Shown here: positions 57,155 through 64,000 of the stretch, piece after piece
Layout: every line of letters starts with the position of its first letter
How positions within the stretch are numbered: position 1 is the stretch's first letter
Assembly: GCF_963664415.1 (NCBI RefSeq)
Contig: NZ_OY761445.1
Coordinates: forward strand, 1,886,501-1,950,500
Origin: an uncultured Desulfobacter sp.
GTDB taxonomy: Bacteria > Desulfobacterota > Desulfobacteria > Desulfobacterales > Desulfobacteraceae
DNA length: 64,000 bases
Direction of reading: 5' to 3'
The notes under the pieces: generated by a model
What the model was told of the DNA's origin: nothing
What the model saw: only the letters and a program-made list of their open reading frames with translations
Databases searched by the model: none
Program-made: the position numbers and the translations under genes

Positions 57155-58096
57155 TTAATGCCCTCCTGCAAAAGCCAGTAAAATATCGGGGGTGACGAGC
57201 AGATCAAACAGCATCTTAAACATCACCACAAGGACCAGGCTTGCCAAAAGGATCTTGAGCTGTTCGCCTTTAAGCTTTTTGCTCACCTTGACGCCGAGCT
57301 GCGCCCCAAGCGTGGAGCCTAAAAGCAGGATCAGGGCCAGGATGAAATCCACGGTATGATTGGTGGTTGCCTGCATGATGGTCACGTCGATACAGGTAAA
57401 TAAAATCTGAAAAAGACTGGTTCCCACCACCACATGCATGGGCATGCGAAGCAGATAGACCATAACCGGCACCATAAGGAACCCCCCGCCAACACCCATG
57501 ATGGCTGCAAGGATACCCACAAAAACGCCAAGAATCAAAGGCAGCAGTACGGACAATTCCACGCCGGACTTATCAAACCGGGTCTGGAAGGGCAGCTTTT
57601 TAACAAGCTGCATATACATGGACTCTTTGCGAGGCTTTTCATTCACATCAATGGTCTCGGAGGCCGGCGCTTTGGACTTTCGCAAAGACTGCAGACTTTC
57701 GATGAACATGTAAGCGCCCACAAACCCCAGCATCAGGACATAGGTGACCTGGATAAGAAAGTCGGCATTGCCCAGGGCCCGTAAAATCTTAATTACTTGA
57801 ACGCCCAGCGTGCCGCCGATGATCCCGCCCACAAGGAGCAGAATCCCCATTTTAAAATCCACATTGCCCAGACGGTAATGGGCCAGGGTGCCTGAGGTGG
57901 AGGCGCCCACAATCTGGTTGGAATCCGAAGCTGCTGCAATGGTCGGCGGAATGCCGATCATGATTAGAAGCGGGGTCATCAGGAAACCTCCGCCAACGCC
58001 GAAGATGCCGGAAAGCAGTCCCACAAATCCCCCCATGGCAAACACCTCAAGGGTATTGATGCTAAGGCCTGCAATCGGCAGATACAAGTGCCACAT
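57155..58096 (-). CDS. TauE/SafE-family anion exporter
   Basis: A 313-residue membrane protein with about eight helices in two repeats. Each repeat begins with the family motif GGxxG near a Gly-rich loop (GFVGLLSGIFGVGGGFLMTPLL near 25-46; GVFVGILAAIMGVGGGFLMVP near 190-210). The family exports sulfite, sulfoacetate or related organosulfur anions. In a sulfate reducer it could relieve sulfite stress (inference). It is first in a tight minus-strand run with the TIGR02186-like protein, the PEP-dikinase-like protein, the receiver and the USPs. Confidence 0.9.
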   Translation of the reverse strand: MWHLYLPIAGLSINTLEVFAMGGFVGLLSGIFGVGGGFLMTPLLIMIGIPPTIAAASDSNQIVGASTSGTLAHYRLGNVDFKMGILLLVGGIIGGTLGVQVIKILRALGNADFLIQVTYVLMLGFVGAYMFIESLQSLRKSKAPASETIDVNEKPRKESMYMQLVKKLPFQTRFDKSGVELSVLLPLILGVFVGILAAIMGVGGGFLMVPVMVYLLRMPMHVVVGTSLFQILFTCIDVTIMQATTNHTVDFILALILLLGSTLGAQLGVKVSKKLKGEQLKILLASLVLVVMFKMLFDLLVTPDILLAFAGGH

Positions 58097-58433
58097 CTTA
58101 AAAATTTCTCCTCTTATTGGGTTTATATTTTGGGCAACCCTTACCGCACCGCAGTGCCCCTGAGGTGCCCTCGCTTTTAAAATCTTGTAAAAAGCGTGGA
58201 TAGCAAAATAAATGCCATCTGCCCAAAGTCAGAGAAGGATGTTGGAAACCCCTTATCAAATCATGGTTTCAAAAATATTTTTTGTGATATGTCCAAAAAT
58301 TTCAAAGCGGTGTGCATAGGCCGGCCCCCAGGAAAGGCGGCCGGAAGGAAAAATTAATTCATTTTGAAACATGGATGCTCATGGGTGGTTCAAAAAGGAA
58401 TCTAATACGCTGTCACTATATAGACAGAATGTT
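58097..58433. other. Upstream region of the TauE-led gene run
   Basis: About 340 bases without a gene. GAGGAG of the TauE-like gene is at 58107-58112. Short GGGTT/AACCC repeats lie at about 58118-58140. I see no confident promoter boxes. The gap suggests that the run has its own promoter apart from the kinase gene upstream. Confidence 0.4.
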
Positions 58434-59855
58434 TCAAATCGAAACATCTTCTTGGTCATCGGTCATTGCGGGAAGCAATATGATAAAACAGGTGCCCTGC
58501 CCTTCATCACTTTCAACAGCCACATGTCCGTTATGCTTTTTAATGATGCCGTAGACAATGCTTAAGCCCAAACCGGTCCCTTGGCCCACGGATTTGGTAG
58601 TGAAAAAGGGATCAAATATCTGTGCCAGGTTTTCAGGGGCGATGCCCTGGCCGGAATCCTTAAACCGGATTCGTATCCGGCCGTCTTCCTGCGCGTCTGC
58701 GGCAATGAGAATATCGCCACCGTCGGGCATGGCAGCCATGGCATTGGAAAACAGATTGATAAATACCTGCTCCAGGTTTTGCAGGTTTCCCCTGATGGCC
58801 GGAAGGGTGTCCGGGATCTCCGTGGTCAGGCGAATCTTGTTGACCATAAGCTGATTTCTTACCAGCCCCAGGGTGGCGGAAATTACGTCGGACACCAAGA
58901 TCCGTGACATAACGGTTCGATCACTGCGTGAAAAATCCAGCAGGTTTTTAACCACACTGCTTGCCCGGGTGGTCTGGGTGATAATGTCATGGATCATCTC
59001 CCGGGTCTCGGTGCCGGAAAGGTCGTCAAATCCTTCAAGCAGGCTGTCTGCGGTCAAAGAGATATTATTCAGCGGATTGTTTATTTCATGAGCGATTCCC
59101 GATGTAAAGGTACCGATGGAGGCAAGTTTTCTGGATTGGACCAGCTGCTCCTGCTTTTCATCCAGTTCCCGGACCATCTGGTTGAAACCGGCAATGAGTT
59201 GTGAAATTTCATCGTGCTTGGGCGCATCTTCCATGATGGTTTTAAACTGTCCTTTGGGGATGCTTTTGGTAGCCAGAGTCACCTGTTTCAAGCGTTTAAG
59301 CAGGCTTTTTGCTTCAAAAAAGAACAAAACGGCGACACAAAAAATAAAGCCGCCCACGGAAAAAATCGAAAAGGTGACCATATTTTCAAGGGAGCGGTTG
59401 ATCCGTTCGCGTTTTTTGACCAGAAGCCCCTCACAGAATGCCACCATGTCACTGCCAAAAGATCTAATTTGAGCAACGTTTGCAGTGTCCAGCTTATCTG
59501 TTCCTGTTCCTATAAGCGATTTATATGCTTTGAACTTCTGTTTAAAACCGTTATACCGGTCAAGACCTGCAACCATGCCGATGGAGTCAGAAAGATTTGT
59601 GATATCACTTTGGGTGCGATGCAGGTAATCCTGAAGTTCCACAACGATTTTGTCCTGGTATCCGTAAAGAATGGTATTTTTTTCATACCGCCGAATTTCA
59701 AGAATATTGTCTAAAAGACCGTGAAACTGGTCTAAAACCACCATTTTATTCTTCAAAGCCATGATGTTCAGGCCAAAGGCCATGCTTAAGACACAGACAA
59801 AAATAAGACTGGCAATAAAACCTAATATAATTTTGGTTCGGATGGTAACAGGCAT
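58434..59855 (-). CDS. Membrane histidine kinase with HAMP domain
   Basis: A 473-residue kinase. The start at 59855 is chosen because GAGGG lies seven bases upstream; the longer frame to 59891 lacks a site. TM1 is at about 9-30, a helical periplasmic sensor domain at about 35-165, TM2 at about 168-190, then HAMP. HisKA has the His in SGIAHEINNPLNNIS, and HATPase has NLFSNAMAAMPDGG, DSGQGIAPENL and GQGTGLGLSIVYG. No receiver is attached; the single-domain receiver at 53354 is the nearest partner candidate. Confidence 0.88.
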   Translation of the reverse strand: MPVTIRTKIILGFIASLIFVCVLSMAFGLNIMALKNKMVVLDQFHGLLDNILEIRRYEKNTILYGYQDKIVVELQDYLHRTQSDITNLSDSIGMVAGLDRYNGFKQKFKAYKSLIGTGTDKLDTANVAQIRSFGSDMVAFCEGLLVKKRERINRSLENMVTFSIFSVGGFIFCVAVLFFFEAKSLLKRLKQVTLATKSIPKGQFKTIMEDAPKHDEISQLIAGFNQMVRELDEKQEQLVQSRKLASIGTFTSGIAHEINNPLNNISLTADSLLEGFDDLSGTETREMIHDIITQTTRASSVVKNLLDFSRSDRTVMSRILVSDVISATLGLVRNQLMVNKIRLTTEIPDTLPAIRGNLQNLEQVFINLFSNAMAAMPDGGDILIAADAQEDGRIRIRFKDSGQGIAPENLAQIFDPFFTTKSVGQGTGLGLSIVYGIIKKHNGHVAVESDEGQGTCFIILLPAMTDDQEDVSI

Positions 59856-60139
59856 ATAAGTTCCCTCGTTATATAAACAAAGCGGCAGCAATTAAAAATC
59901 GGTCCAAATCTTAATGATCACAGCATAAATCATACCATCAACCCTGACATTGAAAAGCATAATATCATCACTCGATGATCCCGTTTTTGTTAATTCCGCC
60001 AAAACTGGTTTATCGAGTATCAGGCTGGAGTCTATTATTCCCCACCCCTGCGCCGAATTGAAGCTGCGTCAAAGAACCATATTGGCATGCTTTATGCTGA
60101 CATTTTGGCGGTTTGTTTTTTTACATTTAAGGAGGCGTT

Positions 60140-61417
60140 ATGCATACGTTGTTGATCGTTGTTTTTGTTTTGGCCTATTCCGCCATTGCCTTTGAGCATC
60201 CGCTCAGGGTAAACAAGTCGGCTTCTGCTCTGCTGGGTGCCGGCATCATGTGGACTGTTTACGCTGTTGCCACAGGCAATCATCATCTTGTGACGGAACA
60301 GCTAAATGAGAATCTTGCAGCCACGGCCCAGATTATCTTTTTTCTGCTCGGAGCCATGACCATTGTTGAGCTGGTAGATGCCCATGACGGCTTTGAGGTC
60401 ATCACTTCCCGGATTACCACCACAAGCCAGAGTGTCTTGATTGTGCTCATCGGCATTGTCACTTTTTTTCTTTCCGCCATGCTGGATAACCTGACCACAA
60501 CCATCGTCATGGTCTCATTGACCAAAAAACTTCTGAACAGACATGATGACCGGCTGATCTTTGCAGGGGTTATTGTCATTGCCGCCAATGCCGGCGGGGC
60601 CTGGTCACCCATTGGCGATGTCACCACGACCATGCTTTGGATCGGAGGCCAGATCAGTTCAACCGGTGTGGTTCAATCGGTCTTTTTAGCATCGGTCGCA
60701 GATCTTATTATTCCTCTGATTGTTGTCAGCTTTATGCTGCGGGGCAAGACCGTGGGAAACAAAACGGAACAAAACGGACTTAAAACAACCACAAAGCTTG
60801 AACGGAACCTGATGTTCATTGTCGGCTTAGGATCATTGGTCATGGTGCCGATATTCAAGGAAACAACCCATTTACCGCCCTTTATGGGCGTGCTTTGCGG
60901 CCTTGGCGTTCTCTGGGTGGTGGGAGAGCTTGTGCACAGACAAAAGTCAGACGAGGACAAACAGCCGTTGACCATGGTGCATGCCCTGACCAAAATCGAT
61001 ATGGCTTCCATTGTCTTTTTCATTGGCATCCTGCTGGCAGTGGCGACCCTGGAAGATTCACACATTCTAAACAGCCTTGCGGCCTGGCTTAATCAGACCA
61101 TTGGAAACCAGAGCATTATCGTTGCCGTGATCGGTGTCATCAGCTCAATCATCGACAATGTGCCCCTGGTGGCCGCGTCCATGGGCATGTATGATATCCA
61201 TCAATTTGCCACAGACAATTTTTTGTGGACCTTTCTGGCGTTTTGTGCAGGCACCGGCGGCTCTTTACTGATCATTGGCTCGGCTGCAGGCGTTGCGGCC
61301 ATGGGCCTGGAGAAAATCAACTTTTTCTGGTATGTGAAAAAAATCAGCGGACTGGCTGTGCTTGGTTATATTGCAGGCATCCTGGTTTTTCTGGTTCAGT
61401 TTAAACTGCTGAATTAG
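60140..61417 (+). CDS. nhaD: NhaD-type sodium/proton antiporter
   Basis: A 425-residue membrane protein with about twelve helices. Typical NhaD segments are seen: LLGAGIMWTVYAV, FFLSAMLDNLTTTIVMVSL (with the ion-site Asp-Asn), AANAGGAWSPIGDVTTTMLW, and SIIDNVPLVAASMGM. It exchanges Na+ (or Li+) for H+ across the inner membrane, which suits a marine or brackish habitat. AAGGAGG lies four bases before the ATG. It stands alone and is followed by a palindrome. Confidence 0.92.
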   Translation: MHTLLIVVFVLAYSAIAFEHPLRVNKSASALLGAGIMWTVYAVATGNHHLVTEQLNENLAATAQIIFFLLGAMTIVELVDAHDGFEVITSRITTTSQSVLIVLIGIVTFFLSAMLDNLTTTIVMVSLTKKLLNRHDDRLIFAGVIVIAANAGGAWSPIGDVTTTMLWIGGQISSTGVVQSVFLASVADLIIPLIVVSFMLRGKTVGNKTEQNGLKTTTKLERNLMFIVGLGSLVMVPIFKETTHLPPFMGVLCGLGVLWVVGELVHRQKSDEDKQPLTMVHALTKIDMASIVFFIGILLAVATLEDSHILNSLAAWLNQTIGNQSIIVAVIGVISSIIDNVPLVAASMGMYDIHQFATDNFLWTFLAFCAGTGGSLLIIGSAAGVAAMGLEKINFFWYVKKISGLAVLGYIAGILVFLVQFKLLN

Positions 61418-61435
61418 TATTTAACGTAACTCCGT

Positions 61436-61492
61436 GTTTAAACGGAAAGCTGTACAAAGACAACGGGCAGAAGAATGGCTTTCCGTTCAAAC
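61436..61492. terminator. Palindrome after the antiporter gene
   Basis: Arms GTTTAAACGGAAAGC (61436-61450) and GCTTTCCGTTCAAAC (61478-61492), with one mismatch and a 27-base loop. It starts 19 bases after the nhaD stop. The outer arm GTTTGAACG...CGTTCAAAC is shared with the palindromes at 4566 and 6002. The following 236 bases to 61728 contain no gene I can see. Confidence 0.55.
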
Positions 61493-61728
61493 AACACAAT
61501 GGGCAAAATAATAAAAAGGCCGACAAGAATAAATGCGATTTTTGACCTTGATATAATAAACCTTTTCCATGCTATTATTGCTCGGTCAACAACAATCATT
61601 TTGTAAGAATACTTTTTGTCTTCTATTACCTATTCGTGTAAGATTATTCATATCAGTCTTCTCAAAGAATAAGATATTTTTCGTATTTTGATGGCGATAA
61701 GTTCATTTTACTGAAGGACCATTATATA

Positions 61729-64000
61729 TTGAATATAAATTTCACCGACACTGCTCGTTTTTCAACGTTGAAAAACAGGTTGGCATTTAACCTGATAATG
61801 CCTGTTTTTATTATTTCATTGCTGACATTTGGATGGTTTGCCGTTGATAAACAAGTAAGCACGTTGAAGATGGCCACAATATCTGCATATCAGAAAGCTG
61901 AACTGGAGATTGTTCGGGTGGCGGCACGCAGTATCAGTATTTATATTGAAGAACAGGTAAAATTTCATCACGTCAATGATGTCGACAGGATTGAACAAAA
62001 TATTTTCAAACTATTTATCCACCCCATAAAATTATTGAAAAGTGGTGACGCATGGATTTATGCGCCGGATCACGTTGTGTTTGATCTAAGTGAAGATTTC
62101 CCGGATGAATATAAAGGAAAAAGTATGGCGCAAATATTTAACATCCAGAAAACAATGGGTGCTGACCATTTTGAAGAGATGACGGCGGCAGTTATGAACG
62201 CTCAAGAAGGTGTCGGCTGGTACGTCTGGTTGCCGGATAAAGGAATGGAAATAGCGGCTTGGACTCCTGTTAAAGTCGGGGAATACACCTGGAGTATCGG
62301 GATGTCGGTTCCGCTACCGGAAATTTTGAAGTTTACCGGTTCTGGTAAACAGATTGCAACGATAAAAATTACGATGTCCATCGCGACGATTGCTGCACTA
62401 ATTGTTCTGACGGCCTGGGGGTATGGCGTCTGGATAAAAGAACAGATTGCCCAGGATCTGCAGGACTCCCGAAGAATGCTTCAAACGATTCTGGATAATA
62501 TGCCTCAATTTCTTTTCTGGAAAAACAAAGAGGGGATCTACCTTGGATGCAATAAAAATTTTGCTCGGGTTGCAGGCGTTGGCGCAGCTGAAAATATTTT
62601 AGGAAAAACCGATTATGATTTGGCCTGGAAAAAAGAAGAGGCGGATTTTTTTGTTTCTTGCGATAAAAAAGTTATGGAGCAAAACGCACCTGAACTGCAT
62701 ATTATTGAACCCCAGTTGCAGGCCGATGGTAAACAGGCCTGGGTGGATACCTGCACGATTCCTCTAATTGATGACAACAATAAAATTTTCGGACTGCTCG
62801 GCATGTATGAAGATGTAACAGAAAGAAAACAAGGTGAAGATGAATTAAAAAGAGCTAAGAATTATATTGCGAATATTATCGAATCAATGCCTTCTGCACT
62901 TGTGGGTGTCGATATTAACAATAAGATTACACAGTGGAACAGCAAAGCAGAACATCTCACAGGCGTTTCCAGAAAAACCGCTTTAGGGAAACCATTAATA
63001 AAAGTGTTTCCACAAATGGACAATAAACTGGATACCATTGTCGAAGCCATAAAAACCAAGGAGATAAAACAATATCGCAAAGAGGCGCATCAGTTAAACG
63101 ATCGCCTGCTTTATGAAGATATCACAATTTATCCGTTAATTGCCGATGGGGTGGAAGGTGCTGTTATCATAATCGAAGATGTGACCGACAAAGTCTATAT
63201 GGAAGAAATGGTGGTACAATCTGAGAAAATGATGTCTGTGGGTGGCCTTGCCGCCGGTATGGCCCATGAGATCAATAATCCTCTGGCAGGCATGATACAA
63301 ACTGCAAATGTAATAAAATCTCGGCTGGAGAATATAGACCTGCCTGTAAATCTAAGTGTGGCGGAAGAACTCGGGATCTCCATTCATGATATCAAAAAAT
63401 TTATGGAAAAACGGGATATTTTGCGAATGCTGGATACCATTCAGGATGCTGGATCACAGGCAGCAGATATCGTTAACAGCATGCTTAGTTTTGCAAGAAA
63501 ATCCGATGCCGACATGTCCTCTCATTATCCAGATCAGCTGATGGATGACATCCTTGAGCTAGCAACGGCAGACTATGATCTGAAGAAACATTATGATTTT
63601 AAATCGGTTGAGATTGTCAAAGAATATTCTGATAATATGCCTGAACTATTTTGTGACAGGGGAAAAATTCAGCAGGTACTGCTCAATGTCCTTCGTAATA
63701 GCGCCCAGGCCATGAAGACTGCAGAAACAAAATGCCCAAAGCTTATACTTAGGATTTATAGTGAGAAAGCCCCACCAATGGTTCGCATAGAAATAGAAGA
63801 CAACGGGCCCGGCATGGATGAAAACACCATGTCAAAAGTATTTGATCCATTCTTTACGACCAAACCGGTAGGCATAGGTACGGGACTTGGGCTAAGTGTT
63901 TCCTATTTCATTATCACCGAAAATCACAAAGGGAAAATGATAGTCGAATCCAGTCCCGGCGCAGGCGCTAAATTCATTATAAGTTTACCTATGTCGATGG
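61729..64000 (+). CDS. PAS histidine kinase, incomplete at the window edge
   Basis: The frame is open to the end of the window. I propose a TTG start at 61729 with AAGGA upstream; the first ATG in frame (61798) would cut into TM1. TM1 is at about 20-42, a Cache-like periplasmic domain at about 45-205 (GVGWYVWLPDKG, WTPVKVGEYTWSIGMSVPLP), and TM2 near 215-238. Two PAS domains follow (about 245-370 and 375-490), then HisKA (GGLAAGMAHEINNPLAGM) and HATPase (NVLRNSAQAM, DNGPGMDENTM, GIGTGLGLSVS). The C-terminus lies outside, so a fused receiver cannot be excluded. Confidence 0.85.
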   Translation, partial: MNINFTDTARFSTLKNRLAFNLIMPVFIISLLTFGWFAVDKQVSTLKMATISAYQKAELEIVRVAARSISIYIEEQVKFHHVNDVDRIEQNIFKLFIHPIKLLKSGDAWIYAPDHVVFDLSEDFPDEYKGKSMAQIFNIQKTMGADHFEEMTAAVMNAQEGVGWYVWLPDKGMEIAAWTPVKVGEYTWSIGMSVPLPEILKFTGSGKQIATIKITMSIATIAALIVLTAWGYGVWIKEQIAQDLQDSRRMLQTILDNMPQFLFWKNKEGIYLGCNKNFARVAGVGAAENILGKTDYDLAWKKEEADFFVSCDKKVMEQNAPELHIIEPQLQADGKQAWVDTCTIPLIDDNNKIFGLLGMYEDVTERKQGEDELKRAKNYIANIIESMPSALVGVDINNKITQWNSKAEHLTGVSRKTALGKPLIKVFPQMDNKLDTIVEAIKTKEIKQYRKEAHQLNDRLLYEDITIYPLIADGVEGAVIIIEDVTDKVYMEEMVVQSEKMMSVGGLAAGMAHEINNPLAGMIQTANVIKSRLENIDLPVNLSVAEELGISIHDIKKFMEKRDILRMLDTIQDAGSQAADIVNSMLSFARKSDADMSSHYPDQLMDDILELATADYDLKKHYDFKSVEIVKEYSDNMPELFCDRGKIQQVLLNVLRNSAQAMKTAETKCPKLILRIYSEKAPPMVRIEIEDNGPGMDENTMSKVFDPFFTTKPVGIGTGLGLSVSYFIITENHKGKMIVESSPGAGAKFIISLPMSM

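Noticed and set aside
1..64000. CRISPR arrays, tRNA and rRNA genes
   Set aside because: I saw no regularly spaced short repeats and no cloverleaf or rRNA-like sequence on either strand. The repeats present are RHS cores, attC sites and IS copies.

Overview
The window looks like a chromosome segment of a sulfate-reducing deltaproteobacterium of the Desulfobacteraceae type (Desulfobacter-like). This is an inference from gene content and protein style; no rRNA gene or marker protein settles it. The content includes large signalling proteins, a TauE/SafE exporter next to a TIGR02186-like membrane protein, two glutamate dehydrogenases of different families, and many insertion elements.

Region 1 (1-12.8 kb) is ordinary chromosome. 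It carries a cupin and a possible HIT/GalT-like protein, a histidine kinase whose sensor is an NMT1/THI5-like binding protein, NADP-type gdhA, a large NAD-type glutamate dehydrogenase, a MaoC-like dehydratase, a DMT-family exporter and an NtrC-type regulator.

Region 2 (13-31.7 kb) is a polymorphic-toxin locus. An IS element with a 9-bp target duplication sits upstream of a 2092-residue RHS/YD-repeat protein with a GIY-YIG-like toxin tip and a downstream candidate immunity gene. Next comes an orphan toxin tip, frameshifted at a C8 tract, with its own candidate immunity gene. Then follows a second, 5'-truncated RHS gene. It is broken three times: by a complete antisense group II intron in the core, by an IS1595-family element in the toxin tip, and by a second IS1595-like element in the immunity gene. 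Each boundary can be read to the base, and removing each insertion restores the reading frame. A small relic of a third RHS core follows.

Region 3 (32.3-49.4 kb) starts with a chemoreceptor and continues with an integron-type gene-cassette array. Five attC-like sites are visible. The end signatures of four consecutive cassettes match exactly, as expected for real cassettes, and no integrase gene is present in the window. Cassette genes are two hypotheticals (one membrane), a flavodoxin-like reductase, an SRPBCC-like membrane protein, and a two-gene SIR2-like plus HerA-like ATPase pair, which is a known anti-phage system architecture carried here as one cassette of about 2.9 kb. Two near-identical 1681-bp IS66-family elements have invaded. 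One lies just upstream of the SRPBCC gene. The other lies inside an older 2.4-kb IS66 element, whose tnpC also carries a 334-bp MITE-like insertion. Degraded intron and IS1-like sequences follow.

Region 4 (49.5-64 kb) is again chromosomal. It has an AraC-type regulator, a C_GCAxxG_C_C protein and a small stress-type protein. A minus-strand run follows: TauE/SafE exporter, TIGR02186-like protein, PEP/pyruvate-dikinase-like enzyme, response regulator and two universal-stress proteins. A histidine kinase lies upstream of that run. An NhaD-type antiporter and a PAS histidine kinase that runs off the window end the segment.
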